From Acanthosepion esculentum (taxonomy: Eukaryota; Mollusca; Cephalopoda; Sepiida; Sepiidae), in assembly GCA_964036315.1 (NCBI GenBank), contig OZ038485.1, positions 72,722,824 to 72,786,823 on the forward strand: DNA of 64,000 bases, written 5' to 3'. Below, piece after piece: positions 12,863-26,836 of this stretch. The notes beneath the pieces are model-generated. The model searched no databases. It saw only the letters and a list, made by a program, of their open reading frames with translations, and had not been told where the DNA came from. Position numbers and translations under genes: made by a program. The number at the start of each line of letters is the position of its first letter. Position 1 is the stretch's first letter.

Positions 12863-12933
12863 CAATAATTTTACTGGTTTTCTAAAGATTTCAATAAGTA
12901 AATCAATTTTACACGCAACCGTGTTTAACGTTG

Positions 12934-12960
12934 AAAAACAAGCCAAAACAGCTTGCTTTT
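12934..12960. other. Imperfect hairpin, 10-bp arms and 7-nt loop (one per monomer)
   Basis: In the reference monomer p172-198 has arms AAAAACAAGC and GCTTGCTTTT around the loop CAAAACA. Nine of ten arm positions pair; p176 (A) against p194 (C) does not. The element recurs in essentially every copy. Subfamily changes fall in the loop (p187 C to T; p188 A to T) or at the stem pair p177/p193. A DNA cruciform or a structured satellite transcript is possible. It is not a bacterial-type terminator, because there is no gene upstream and the GC stem is only 5 bp. Confidence 0.55.
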
Positions 12961-13482
12961 ACACCTAAAATTCAATATTTTTCAAAACTTTGTAAAACTT
13001 AAAATTTGCAATATAACTTTGTGAAAACGGTTGAAACTTGTTGAAATCAATAGTTTTCGATCGATAACATATCGATTTTCAATAATTTTATTGGTTTTCT
13101 AAAGATTTCAATAGGTAAATCAATTTTACACGCAACCGTGTTTAACGTTGAAAAACAAGCCAAAACCGCTTGCTTTTACACCTAAAATTCAATATTTTTC
13201 AAAAGTTCGTAAAACTTAAAATTTGCAATATAATTTTGTGAAAACTGTTGAAACTTGTTGAAATCAATACTTTTCGATCGATAACATATCGATTTTCAAT
13301 AATTTTATTGGTTTTCTAAAGATTTCAATAAGTAAATCAATTTTCCATACAGCCGTGTTTAACGTTGAAAATGAAGCCAAAACAGCTTCCTTTTACACCT
13401 AAAATTCAATATTTTTCAAAACTTTGTAAAACTTAAAATTTGCAATATAACTTTGTGAAAACTGTTGAAACTTGTTGAAATC

Positions 13483-13506
13483 AATAGTTTTCTATCGATC
13501 GATTTT
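13483..13506 (+). other. Monomer with 7-bp deletion in the palindromic box
   Basis: The normal TTTTCGATCGATAAC plus CATATCGATTTTC is shortened to TTTTCTATCGATCGATTTTC. The AACAT spacer is lost and a new overlapping ATCGATCGAT is formed. The same change is carried to 15,003 by the 1,512-bp duplication. It shows the exact box is not required in every monomer. Confidence 0.85.
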
Positions 13507-15929
13507 CAATAATTTTATTGGTTTTCTAAAGATTTCAATAAGTAAATCAATTTTACACGCAACCGTGTTTAACGTTGAAAAACAAGCCAAAACAGCTTGC
13601 TTTTACACCTAAAATTCAATATTTTTCAAAACTTTGTAAAACTTAAAATTTGCAATATAACTTTGTGAAAACTGTTGAAACTTGTTGAAATGAATACTTT
13701 TCGATCGATAACATATCGATTTTCAATAATTTTACTGGTTTTCTAAAGATTTCAATAAGTAAATCAATTTTACACGCAACCGTGTTTAACGTTGAAAAAC
13801 AAGCCAAAACAGCTTGCTTTTACACCTAAAATTCGATATTTTTCAAAACTTTGTAAAACTTAAAATTTGCAATATAACTTTGTGAAAACTGTTGAAACTT
13901 GTTGAAATCAATAGTTTTCGATCGATAACATATCGATTTTCAATAATTTTATTGGTTTTCTAAAGATTTCAATAAGTAAATCAATTTTACACGCAACCGT
14001 GTTTAACGTTGAAAAACAAGCCAAAACAGCTTGCTTTTACACCTAAAATTCAATATTTTTCAAAACATTGTAAAACTTAAAATTTGCAGTATAACTTTGT
14101 GAAAACTGTTGAAACTTGTTGAAATGAATATTTTTCGATCGGTAACATATCGATTTTCAATAATTTTATTGGTTTTCTAAAGATTTCAATAAGTAAATCA
14201 ATTTTACACGAAACCGTGTTTAACGTTGAAAAACAAGCCAAAACAGCTTGCTTTTACACCTAAAATTCAATATTTTTCAAAACTTTGTAAAACTTAAAAT
14301 TTGCAATATAACTTTGTGAAAACTGTTGAAACTTGTTGAAATGAATACTTTTCGATCGGTAACATATCGATTTTCAATAATTTTATTGGTTTTCGAAAGA
14401 TTTCAATAAGTAAATCAATTTTACACGCAACCGTGTTTAACGTTGAAAAACAAGCCAAAACAGCTTGCTTTTACACCTAAAATTCAATATTTTTCAAAAC
14501 TTTGTAAAACTTAAAATTTGCAATATAACTTTGTGAAAACGGTTGAAACTTGTTGAAATCAATAGTTTTCGATCGATAACATATCGATTTTCAATAATTT
14601 TATTGGTTTTCTAAAGATTTCAATAGGTAAATCAATTTTACACGCAACCGTGTTTAACGTTGAAAAACAAGCCAAAACCGCTTGCTTTTACACCTAAAAT
14701 TCAATATTTTTCAAAAGTTCGTAAAACTTAAAATTTGCAATATAATTTTGTGAAAACTGTTGAAACTTGTTGAAATCAATACTTTTCGATCGATAACATA
14801 TCGATTTTCAATAATTTTATTGGTTTTCTAAAGATTTCAATAAGTAAATCAATTTTCCATACAGCCGTGTTTAACGTTGAAAATGAAGCCAAAACAGCTT
14901 CCTTTTACACCTAAAATTCAATATTTTTCAAAACTTTGTAAAACTTAAAATTTGCAATATAACTTTGTGAAAACTGTTGAAACTTGTTGAAATCAATAGT
15001 TTTCTATCGATCGATTTTCAATAATTTTATTGGTTTTCTAAAGATTTCAATAAGTAAATCAATTTTACACGCAACCGTGTTTAACGTTGAAAAACAAGCC
15101 AAAACAGCTTGCTTTTACACCTAAAATTCAATATTTTTCAAAACTTTGTAAAACTTAAAATTTGCAATATAACTTTGTGAAAACTGTTGAAACTTGTTGA
15201 AATGAATACTTTTCGATCGATAACATATCGATTTTCAATAATTTTACTGGTTTTCTAAAGATTTCAATAAGTAAATCAATTTTACACGCAACCGTGTTTA
15301 ACGTTGAAAAACAAGCCAAAACAGCTTGCTTTTACACCTAAAATTCGATATTTTTCAAAACTTTGTAAAACTTAAAATTTGCAATATAACTTTGTGAAAA
15401 CTGTTGAAACTTGTTGAAATCAATAGTTTTCGATCGATAACATATCGATTTTCAATAATTTTATTGGTTTTCTAAAGATTTCAATAAGTAAATCAATTTT
15501 ACACGCAACCGTGTTTAACGTTGAAAAACAAGCCAAAACAGCTTGCTTTTACACCTAAAATTCAATATTTTTCAAAACATTGTAAAACTTAAAATTTGCA
15601 GTATAACTTTGTGAAAACTGTTGAAACTTGTTGAAATGAATATTTTTCGATCGGTAACATATCGATTTTCAATAATTTTATTGGTTTTCTAAAGATTTCA
15701 ATAAGTAAATCAATTTTACACGAAACCGTGTTTAACGTTGAAAAACAAGCCAAAACAGCTTGCTTTTACACCTAAAATTCAATATTTTTCAAAACTTTGT
15801 AAAACTTAAAATTTGCAATATAACTTTGTGAAAACTGTTGAAACTTGTTGAAATGAATACTTTTCGATCGGTAACATATCGATTTTCAATAATTTTATTG
15901 GTTTTCGAAAGATTTCAATAAGTAAATCA

Positions 15930-18900
15930 ATTTTACAAACAACCGGGCTAAAGGTTGAAAAACAAGCCAAAACTGCTTGCTTTTACACCTAAAATTCAAT
16001 ATTTTTCAAAACTTTGTAAAACTTAAAATTTGCAATATAACTTTGTGAAAACTGTTGAAACTTGTTGAAATCAATACTTTTCGATCGATAACATATCGAT
16101 TTTCAATAATTTTATTGGTTTTCTAAAGATTTCAATAAGTAAATCAATTTTACAAACAACCGTGTTTAAGGTTGAAAAACAAGCCAAAACAGCTTGCTTT
16201 TACACCTAAAATTCAATATTTTTCAAAACTTTGTAAAACTTAAAATTTGCAATATAACTTTGTGAAAACTGTTGAAACTTGTTGAAATCAATAGTTTTCG
16301 ATCGATAACATATCGATTTTCAATAATTTTATTGGTTTTCTAAAGATTTCAATAAGTAAATCAATTTTACACGCAACCGTGTTTAACGTTGAAAAACAAG
16401 CCAAAACAGCTTGCTTTTGCACCTAAAATTCAATATTTTTCAAAACTTTGTAAAACTTAAAATTTGCAATATAACTTTGTGAAAACTGTTGAAAATTGTT
16501 GAAATCAATTCTTTTCGATCGATAACATATCGATTTTCACTAATTTTATTGGTTTTCTAAAGATTTCAATAAGTAAATCAATTTTACACGCAACCGTGTT
16601 TAACGTTGAAAAACAAGCCAAAACAGCTTGCTTTTGCACCTAAAATTACATATTTTTCAAAACTTTGTAAAACTTAAAATTTGCAATATAACTTTGTGAA
16701 AACTGTTGAAACTTGTTGAAATGAATACTTTTCGATCGGTAACATATCGATTTTCAATAATTTAATGGTTTTCTAAAGATTTCAATAAGTAAATCAATTT
16801 TACAAACAACCGTGCTAAAGGTTGAAAAACAAGCCAAAACTGCTTGCTTTTACACCTAAAATTCAATATTTTTCAAAACTTTGTAAAACTTAAAATTTGC
16901 AATATAACTTTGTGAAAACTGTTGAAACTTGTTGAAATCAATACTTTTCGATCGATAACATATCGATTTTCAATAATTTTATTGGTTTTTTAAAGATTTC
17001 AATAAGTAAATCAATTTTACAAACAACAGTGTTTAACGTTGAAAAACAAGCCAAAACAGCTTGCTTTTGCACCTAAAATTCAATATTTTTCAAAACTTTG
17101 TAAAACTTAAAATTTGCAATATAACTTTGTGAAAACTGTTGAAACTTGTTGAAATGAATACTTTTCGATCGGTAACATATCGATTTTCAATAATTTTATT
17201 GGTTTTCTAAAGATTTCAATAAGTAAATCAATTTTACAAACAACCGTGTTTAAGGTTGAAAAACAAGCCAAAACAGCTTGCTTTTACACATAAAATTCAA
17301 TATTTTTCAAAACTTTGTAAAACTTAAAATTTGCAATATAACTTTGTGAAAACTGTTGAAAATTGTTGAAATCAATAGTTTTCGATCGATAATATATCGA
17401 TTTTCAATAATTTTATTGGTTTTCTAAAGATTTCAATAAGTAAATCAATTTTACACGCAACCGTGTTTAACGTTGAAAAACAAGCCAAAACAGCTTGCTT
17501 TTACACCTAAAATTCAATATTTTTCAAAACTTTGTAAAACTTAAAATTTGCAATATAACTTTGTGAAAACTGTTGAAACTTGTTGAAATCAATTCTTTTC
17601 GATCGATAACATATCGATTTTCACTAATTTTATTGGTTTTCTAAAGATTTCAATAAGTAAATCAATTTTACACGCAACCGTGTTTAACGTTGAAAAACAA
17701 GCCAAAACAGCTTGCTTTTGCACCTAAAATTCAATATTTTTAAAAACTTTGTAAAACTTAAAATTTGCAATATAACTTTGTGAAAACTGTTGAAACTTGT
17801 TGAAATGAATACTTTTCGATCGGTAACATATCGATTTTCAATAATTTTATTGGTTTTCGAAAGATTTCAATAAGTAAATCAATTTTACAAACAACCGTGC
17901 TAAAGGTTGAAAAACAAGCCAAAACTGCTTGCTTTTACACCTAAAATTCAATATTTTTCAAACTTTTGTAAAACTTAAAATTTGCAATATAACTTTGTGA
18001 AAACTGTTGAAACTTGTTGAAATCAATACTTTTCGATCGATAACATATCTATTTTCAATAATTTTATTGGTTTTCTAAAGATTTCAATAAGTAAATCAAT
18101 TTTACAAACAACAGTGTTTAACGTTGAAAAACAAGCCAAAACAGCTTGCTTTTACACCTAAAATTCAATATTTTTCAAAACTTTGTAAAACTTAAAATTT
18201 GCAATATAACTTTGTGAAAACTGTTGAAACTTGTTGAAATCAATAGTTTTCGATCGATAACATATCGATTTTCAATAATTTTATTGGTTTTCTAAAGATT
18301 TCAATAAGTAAATCAATTTTACACGCAACCGTGTTTAACGTTGAAAAACAAGACATAACAGCTTGCTTTTACACCTAAAATTCAATATTTTTCAAAACTT
18401 TGTAAAACTTAAAATTTGCAATATAACTTTGTGAAAACTGTTGAAACTTGTTGAAATGAATACTTTTCGATCGGTAACATATCGATTTTCAATAATTTTA
18501 TTGGTTTTCTAAAGATTTCAATAAGTAAATCAATTTTACAAACAACCGTGTTTAAGGTTGAAAAACAAGCCAAAACAGCTTGCTTTTACACATAAAATTC
18601 AATATATTTCAAAACTTTGTAAAACTTAAAATTTGCAATATAACTTTGTGAAAACTGTTGAAAATTGTTGAAATCAATAGTTTTCGATCGATAACATATC
18701 GATTTTCAATAATTTTATTGGTTTTCTAAAGATTTCAATAAGTAAATCAATTTTACACGCAACCGTGTTTAACGTTGAAAAACAAGCCAAAACAGCTTGC
18801 TTTTACACCTAAAATTCAATATTTTTCAAAACTTTGTAAAACTTAAAATTTGCAATATAACTTTGTGAAAACTGTTGAAACTTGTTGAAATCAATAGTTT

Positions 18901-19570
18901 TCGATCGATAACATATCGATTTTCAATAATTTTATTGGTTTTCTAAAGATTTCAATAAGTAAATCAATTTTACACGCAACCGTGTTTAACGTTGAAAAAC
19001 AAGCCAAAACAGCTTGCTTTTACACCTAAAATTCAATATTTTTCAAAACTTTGTAAAACTTAAAATTTGCAATATAACTTTGTGAAAACTGTTGAAACTT
19101 GTTGAAATGAATACTTTTCGATCGGTAACATATCGATTTTCAATAATTTTATTGGTTTTTTAAAGATTTCAATAAGTAAATCAATTTTACAAACAACAGT
19201 GTTTAACGTTGAAAAACAAGCCAAAACAGCTTGCTTTTACACCTAAAATTCAATATTTTTCAAAACTTTGTAAAACTTAAAATTTGCAATATAACTTTGT
19301 GAAAACTGTTGAAACTTGTTGAAATCAATACTTTTCGATCGATAACATATCGATTTTCAATAATTTTATTGGTTTTCTAAAGATTTCAATAAGTAAATCA
19401 ATTTTACACGCAACCGTGTTTAACGTTGAAAAACAAGCCAAAACAGCTTGCTTTTACACCTAAAATTCAATATTTTTCAAAACTTTGTAAAACTTAAAAT
19501 TTGCAATATAACTTTGTGAAAACTGTTGAAACTTGTTGAAATCAATACTTTTCGATCGATAACATATCGA
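15930..19570 (+). repeat. Transition stretch with GCTAAAGG and ACTAATTTT monomers
   Basis: First appearance, reading left to right, of monomers typical of the core. These are ACAAACAACCGTGCTAAAGG with AAAACTGCTTGC (from about 15,945, that copy with CCGGGC), TCAATTC with TTTTCACTAATTTT, TTGCACCTAAA and TAAAATTACAT (16,641). The TCAATTC/ACTAATTTT monomer recurs at 16,539 and 17,623, a step of 1,084 bp (5 monomers less 1 bp, owing to AATTTAATGG near 16,760). AATATATTTC at 18,601 marks the register that returns at 24,458, 27 monomers later. No gene was seen. Confidence 0.8.
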
Positions 19571-22500
19571 TTTTCAATAATTTTATTGGTTTTCTAAAGA
19601 TTTCAATAAGTAAATCAATTTTACACGCAACCGTGTTTAAGGTTGAAAAACAAGCCAAAACAGCTTGCTTTTACACCTAAAATTCAATATTTTTCAAAAC
19701 TTTGTAAAACTTAAAATTTGCAATATAACTTTGTGAAAACTGTTGAAACTTGTTGAAATGAATACTTTTCGATCGGTAACATATCGATTTTCAATAATTT
19801 TATTGGTTTTCTAAAGATTTCAATAAGTAAATCAATTTTACAAACAACCGTGTTTAAGGTTGAAAAACAAGCCAAAACAGCTTGCTTTTACACATAAAAT
19901 TCAATATTTTTCAAAACTTTGTAAAACTTAAAATTTGCAATATAACTTTGTGAAAACTGTTGAAACTTGTTGAAATCAATAGTTTTCGATCGATAACATA
20001 TCGATTTTCAATAATTTTATTGGTTTTCTAAAGATTTCAATAAGTAAATCAATTTTACACGCAACCGTGTTTAACGTTGAAAAACAAGCCAAAACAGCTT
20101 GCTTTTACACCTAAAATTCAATATTTTTCAAAACTTTGTAAAACTTAAAATTTGCAATATAACTTTGTGAAAACTGTTGAAACTTGTTGAAATCAATACT
20201 TTTCGATCGATAACATATCGATTTTCAATAATTTTATTGGTTTTCTAAAGATTTCAATAAGTAAATCAATTTTACACGCAACCGTGTTTAAGGTTGAAAA
20301 ACAAGCCAAAACAGCTTGCTTTTACACCTAAAATTCAATATTTTTCAAAACTTTGTAAAACTTAAAATTTGCAATATAACTTTGTGAAAACTGTTGAAAC
20401 TTGTTGAAATGAATACTTTTCGATCGGTAACATATCGATTTTCAATAATTTTATTGGTTTTCTAAAGATTTCAATAAGTAAATCAATTTTACAAACAACC
20501 GTGTTTAAGGTTGAAAAACAAGCCAAAACAGCTTGCTTTTACACATAAATTCAATATTTTTCAAAACTTTGTAAAACTTAAAATTTGCAATATAACTTTG
20601 TGAAAACTGTTGAAAATTGTTGAAATCAATAGTTTTCGATCGATAACATATCGATTTTCAATAATTTTATTGGTTTTCTAAAGATTTCAATAAGTAAATC
20701 AATTTTACACGCAACCGTGTTTAACGTTGAAAAACAAGCCAAAACAGCTTGCTTTTACACATAAAATTCAATATTTTTCAAAACTTTGTAAAACTTAAAA
20801 TTTGCAATATAACTTTGTGAAAACTGTTGAAACTTGTTGAAATCAATAGTTTTCGATCGATAACATATCGATTTTCAATAATTTTATTGGTTTTCTAAAG
20901 ATTTCAATAAGTAAATCAATTTTACAAACAACCGTGTTTAAGGTTGAAAAACAAGCCAAAACAGCTTGCTTTTACACCTAAAATTCAATATTTTTCAAAA
21001 CTTTGTAAAACTTAAAATTTGCAATATAACTTTGTGAAAACTGTTGAAACTTGTTGAAATCAATAGTTTTCGATCGATAACATATCGATTTTCAATAATT
21101 TTATTGGTTTTCTAAAGATTTCAATAAGTAAATCAATTTTACACGCAACCGTGTTTAACGTTGAAAAACAAGCCAAAACAGCTTGCTTTTGCACCTAAAA
21201 TTCAATATTTTTCAAAACTTTGTAAAACTTAAAATTTGCAATATAACTTTGTGAAAACTGTTGAAACTTGTTGAAATGAATACTTTTCGATCGGTAACAT
21301 ATCGATTTTCACTAATTTTATTGGTTTTCTAAAGATTTCAATAAGTAAATCAATTTTACACGCAACCGTGTTTAACGTTGAAAAACAAGCCAAAACAGCT
21401 TGCTTTTGCACCTAAAATTCAATATTTTTCAAAACTTTGTAAAACTTAAAATTTGCAATATAACTTTGTGAAAACTGTTGAAACTTGTTGAAATGAATAC
21501 TTTTCGATCGGTAACATATCGATTTTCAATAATTTTATTGGTTTTCTAAAGATTTCAATAAGTAAATCAATTTTACAAACAACCGTGCTAAAGGTTGAAA
21601 AACAAGCCAAAACTGCTTGCTTTTACACCTAAAATTCAATATTTTTCAAAATTTTGTAAAACTTAAAATTTGCAATATAACTTTGTGAAAACTGTTGAAA
21701 CTTGTTGAAATCAATACTTTTCGATCGATAACATATCTATTTTCAATAATTTTATTGGTTTTCTAAAGATTTCAATAAGTAAATCAATTTTACAAACAAC
21801 AGTGTTTAACGTTGAAAAACAAGCCAAAACAGCTTGCTTTTACACCTAAAATTCAATATTTTTCAAAACTTTGTAAAACTTAAAATTTGCAATATAACTT
21901 TGTGAAAACTGTTGAAACTTGTTGAAATGAATACTTTTCGATCGGTAACATATCGATTTTCAATAATTTTATTGGTTTTCTAAAGATTTCAATAAGTAAA
22001 TCAATTTTACACGCAACCGTGTTTAAGGTTGAAAAACAAGCCAAAACAGCTTGCTTTTACACCTAAAATTCAATATTTTTCAAAACTTTGTAAAACTTAA
22101 AATTTGCAATATAACTTTGTGAAAACTGTTGAAACTTGTTGAAATGAATACTTTTCGATCGGTAACATATCGATTTTCAATAATTTTATTGGTTTTCTAA
22201 AGATTTCAATAAGTAAATCAATTTTACAAACAACCGTGTTTAAGGTTGAAAAACAAGCCAAAACAGCTTGCTTTTACACATAAAATTCAATATTTTTCAA
22301 AACTTTGTAAAACTTAAAATTTGCAATATAACTTTGTGAAAACTGTTGAAAATTGTTGAAATCAATAGTTTTCGATCGATAACATATCGATTTTCAATAA
22401 TTTTATTGGTTTTCTAAAGATTTCAATAAGTAAATCAATTTTACACGCAACCGTGTTTAACGTTGAAAAACAAGCCAAAACAGCTTGCTTTTACACCTAA

Positions 22501-24390
22501 AATTCAATATTTTTCAAAACTTTGTAAAACTTAAAATTTGCAATATAACTTTGTGAAAACTGTTGAAACTTGTTGAAATCAATACTTTTCGATCGATAAC
22601 ATATCGATTTTCAATAATTTTATTGGTTTTCTAAAGATTTCAATAAGTAAATCAATTTTACACGCAACCGTGTTTAAGGTTGAAAAACAAGCCAAAACAG
22701 CTTGCTTTTACACCTAAAATTCAATATTTTTCAAAACTTTGTAAAACTTAAAATTTGCAATATAACTTTGTGAAAACTGTAGAAACTTGTTGAAATGAAT
22801 ACTTTTCGATCGGTAACATATCGATTTTCAATAATTTTATTGGTTTTCTAAAGATTTCAATAAGTAAATCAATTTTACAAACAACCGTGTTTAAGGTTGA
22901 AAAACAAGCCAAAACAGCTTGCTTTTACACATAAATTCAATATTTTTCAAAACTTTGTAAAACTTAAAATTTGCAATATAACTTTGTGAAAACTGTTGAA
23001 AATTGTTGAAATCAATAGTTTTCGATCGATAACATATCGATTTTCAATAATTTTATTGGTTTTCTAAAGATTTCAATAAGTAAATCAATTTTACACGCAA
23101 CCGTGTTTAACGTTGAAAAACAAGCCAAAACAGCTTGCTTTTACACATAAAATTCAATATTTTTCAAAACTTTGTAAAACTTAAAATTTGCAATATAACT
23201 TTGTGAAAACTGTTGAAACTTGTTGAAATCAATAGTTTTCGATCGATAACATATCGATTTTCAATAATTTTATTGGTTTTCTAAAGATTTCAATAAGTAA
23301 ATCAATTTTACAAACAACCGTGTTTAAGGTTGAAAAACAAGCCAAAACAGCTTGCTTTTACACCTAAAATTCAATATTTTTCAAAACTTTGTAAAACTTA
23401 AAATTTGCAATATAACTTTGTGAAAACTGTTGAAACTTGTTGAAATCAATAGTTTTCGATCGATAACATATCGATTTTCAATAATTTTATTGGTTTTCTA
23501 AAGATTTCAATAAGTAAATCAATTTTACACGCAACCGTGTTTAACGTTGAAAAACAAGCCAAAACAGCTTGCTTTTGCACCTAAAATTCAATATTTTTCA
23601 AAACTTTGTAAAACTTAAAATTTGCAATATAACTTTGTGAAAACTGTTGAAACTTGTTGAAATGAATACTTTTCGATCGGTAACATATCGATTTTCACTA
23701 ATTTTATTGGTTTTCTAAAGATTTCAATAAGTAAATCAATTTTACACGCAACCGTGTTTAACGTTGAAAAACAAGCCAAAACAGCTTGCTTTTGCACCTA
23801 AAATTCAATATTTTTCAAAACTTTGTAAAACTTAAAATTTGCAATATAACTTTGTGAAAACTGTTGAAACTTGTTGAAATGAATACTTTTCGATCGGTAA
23901 CATATCGATTTTCAATAATTTTATTGGTTTTCTAAAGATTTCAATAAGTAAATCAATTTTACAAACAACCGTGCTAAAGGTTGAAAAACAAGCCAAAACT
24001 GCTTGCTTTTACACCTAAAATTCAATATTTTTCAAAATTTTGTAAAACTTAAAATTTGCAATATAACTTTGTGAAAACTGTTGAAACTTGTTGAAATCAA
24101 TACTTTTCGATCGATAACATATCTATTTTCAATAATTTTATTGGTTTTCTAAAGATTTCAATAAGTAAATCAATTTTACAAACAACAGTGTTTAACGTTG
24201 AAAAACAAGCCAAAACAGCTTGCTTTTACACCTAAAATTCAATATTTTTCAAAACTTTGTAAAACTTAAAATTTGCAATATAACTTTGTGAAAACTGTTG
24301 AAACTTGTTGAAATGAATACTTTTCGATCGGTAACATATCGATTTTCAATAATTTTATTGGTTTTCTAAAGATTTCAATAAGTAAATCAA
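19570..24390 (+). repeat. 2,386-bp (11-monomer) tandem duplication
   Basis: At an offset of 2,386 bp the markers CACATAAATTC (20,541 and 22,927), ACTAATTTT (21,311 and 23,697), GCTAAAGG (about 21,587 and 23,973) and CATATCTATTTTC all match. A few positions left of about 19,970 differ (ACTTG against AATTG). The match ends at about 24,390, where CACGCAACC faces CAAACAACC. An isolated difference is ACTGTAGAAAC near 22,778. Confidence 0.85.
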
Positions 24391-26836
24391 TTTTACAAAC
24401 AACCGTGTTTAAGGTTGAAAAACAAGCCAAAACAGCTTGCTTTTACACATAAAATTCAATATATTTCAAAACTTTGTAAAACTTAAAATTTGCAATATAA
24501 CTTTGTGAAAACTGTTGAAAATTGTTGAAATCAATAGTTTTCGATCGATAACATATCGATTTTCAATAATTTTATTGGTTTTCTAAAGATTTCAATAAGT
24601 AAATCAATTTTACACGCAACCGTGTTTAACGTTGAAAAACAAGCCAAAACAGCTTGCTTTTACACCTAAAATTCAATATTTTTCAAAACTTTGTAAAACT
24701 TAAAATTTGCAATATAACTTTGTGAAAACTGTTGAAACTTGTTGAAATGAATACTTTTCGATCGGTAACATATCGATTTTCAATAATTTTATTGGTTTTT
24801 TAAAGATTTCAATAAGTAAATCAATTTTACAAACAACAGTGTTTAACGTTGAAAAACAAGCCAAAACAGCTTGCTTTTACACCTAAAATTCAATATTTTT
24901 CAAAACTTTGTAAAACTTAAAATTTGCAATATAACTTTGTGAAAACTGTTGAAACTTGTTGAAATCAATACTTTTCGATCGATAACATATCGATTTTCAA
25001 TAATTTTATTGGTTTTCTAAAGATTTCAATAAGTAAATCAATTTTACACGCAACCGTGTTTAACGTTGAAAAACAAGCCAAAACAGCTTGCTTTTACACC
25101 TAAAATTCAATATTTTTCAAAACTTTGTAAAACTTAAAATTTGCAATATAACTTTGTGAAAACTGTTGAAACTTGTTGAAATCAATACTTTTCGATCGAT
25201 AACATATCGATTTTCAATAATTTTATTGGTTTTCTAAAGATTTCAATAAGTAAATCAATTTTACACGCAACCGTGTTTAAGGTTGAAAAACAAGCCAAAA
25301 CAGCTTGCTTTTACACCTAAAATTCAATATTTTTCAAAACTTTGTAAAACTTAAAATTTGCAATATAACTTTGTGAAAACTGTTGAAACTTGTTGAAATG
25401 AATACTTTTCGATCGGTAACATATCGATTTTCAATAATTTTATTGGTTTTCTAAAGATTTCAATAAGTAAATCAATTTTACAAACAACCGTGTTTAAGGT
25501 TGAAAAACAAGCCAAAACAGCTTGCTTTTACACATAAAATTCAATATTTTTCAAAACTTTGTAAAACTTAAAATTTGCAATATAACTTTGTGAAAACTGT
25601 TGAAACTTGTTGAAATGAATACTTTTCGATCGGTAACATATCGATTTTCAATAATTTTATTGGTTTTCTAAAGATTTCAATAAGTAAATCAATTTTACAA
25701 ACAACCGTGTTTAAGGTTGAAAAACAAGCCAAAACAGCTTGCTTTTACACATAAAATTCAATATTTTTCAAAACTTTGTAAAACTTAAAATTTGCAATAT
25801 AACTTTGTGAAAACTGTTGAAAATTGTTGAAATCAATAGTTTTCGATCGATAACATATCGATTTTCAATAATTTTATTGGTTTTCTAAAGATTTCAATAA
25901 GTAAATCAATTTTACACGCAACCGTGTTTAACGTTGAAAAACAAGCCAAAACAGCTTGCTTTTACACCTAAAATTCAATATTTTTCAAAACTTTGTAAAA
26001 CTTAAAATTTGCAATATAACTTTGTGAAAACTGTTGAAACTTGTTGAAATCAATACTTTTCGATCGATAACATATCGATTTTCAATAATTTTATTGGTTT
26101 TCTAAAGATTTCAATAAGTAAATCAATTTTACACGCAACCGTGTTTAAGGTTGAAAAACAAGCCAAAACAGCTTGCTTTTACACCTAAAATTCAATATTT
26201 TTCAAAACTTTGTAAAACTTAAAATTTGCAATATAACTTTGTGAAAACTGTTGAAACTTGTTGAAATGAATACTTTTCGATCGGTAACATATCGATTTTC
26301 AATAATTTTATTGGTTTTCTAAAGATTTCAATAAGTAAATCAATTTTACAAACAACCGTGTTTAAGGTTGAAAAACAAGCCAAAACAGCTTGCTTTTACA
26401 CATAAATTCAATATTTTTCAAAACTTTGTAAAACTTAAAATTTGCAATATAACTTTGTGAAAACTGTTGAAAATTGTTGAAATCAATAGTTTTCGATCGA
26501 TAACATATCGATTTTCAATAATTTTATTGGTTTTCTAAAGATTTCAATAAGTAAATCAATTTTACACGCAACCGTGTTTAACGTTGAAAAACAAGCCAAA
26601 ACAGCTTGCTTTTACACATAAAATTCAATATTTTTCAAAACTTTGTAAAACTTAAAATTTGCAATATAACTTTGTGAAAACTGTTGAAACTTGTTGAAAT
26701 CAATAGTTTTCGATCGATAACATATCGATTTTCAATAATTTTATTGGTTTTCTAAAGATTTCAATAAGTAAATCAATTTTACAAACAACCGTGTTTAAGG
26801 TTGAAAAACAAGCCAAAACAGCTTGCTTTTACACCT
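24390..26836 (+). repeat. Extra monomers of the 16-monomer core copy
   Basis: This stretch completes the longest core copy (23,697-27,168, 16 monomers). It contains AATATATTTC (24,458), TTTTTTAAAG, several CACGCAACC/AAGG monomers and two adjacent near-identical GGTAAC/ACAAACAACC/CACATAAAA monomers (about 25,400-25,760). Those look like a local duplication relative to the 13-monomer copies. No gene or insert was seen. Confidence 0.75.

Larger units (their letters stand above)
9560..12890 (+). repeat. Mixed satellite stretch without long tandem order
   Basis: About 15 monomers of the CATACAGCCG, CACGCAACC and ACAAACAACC types in no obvious repeating order. Private changes are frequent: GTGCAAACTG, CGATAGATAAC, GCTTCCTTTT, GCTACCTTTT (near 12,085), ATTTAAATTTGC (near 12,130) and a 3-bp GTT gain near 10,318. 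The only order I can support is a single monomer-scale duplication at 868 bp, annotated next. No gene or other element was seen. Confidence 0.8.
12763..12979 (+). repeat. Representative consensus monomer (217 bp)
   Basis: I use this copy as the reference; p1 is 12,763. p7-14 and p36-43 carry the same AACTTTGT word, so the 5' third looks built from an older sub-repeat of about 29 bp. p42-67 holds GTGAAAACT, GTTGAAACTT and GTTGAAAT, spaced 9-10 bp. p75-100 is the CpG box: TTTTCGATCGAT, then AACAT, then ATCGATTTT. p146-170 is the main variable zone, here of the CACGCAACCGTG...AACG type. p172-198 is an imperfect hairpin. The neighbouring copies on both sides are in the same orientation, with no gap. 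Confidence 0.95.
12890..15930 (+). repeat. 1,512-bp (7-monomer) tandem duplication
   Basis: Two near-identical units, about 12,890-14,418 and 14,402-15,930. GTGAAAACGG starts at 13,021 and 14,533, and TCTATCGATCG at 13,491 and 15,003, both 1,512 bp apart. Other shared private variants are AAAAGTTCGTAAAAC, AAAACCGCTTGC, TTTTCCATACAGCC with GCTTCC, TTTTACTGG, AAATTCGATATT, TTGCAGTATAAC and CACGAAACC. I saw no difference inside the pair. Left of it TTTTACTGG (12,871) faces TTTTATTGG, and to the right the units part at CACGCAACCGTG against CAAACAACCGGG (about 15,940). The short period (7x216) reflects the 7-bp-deleted monomer. Confidence 0.9.

Noticed and set aside
12934..12960. Rho-independent terminator (short stem followed by CTTTT)
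   Set aside because: It occurs in every monomer, has only a 5-bp GC-containing stem and lies after no gene.
13483..13506. Breakpoint into other sequence at the shortened box
   Set aside because: Flanks continue in the same monomer with 7 bp missing, and the same form is duplicated at 15,003.
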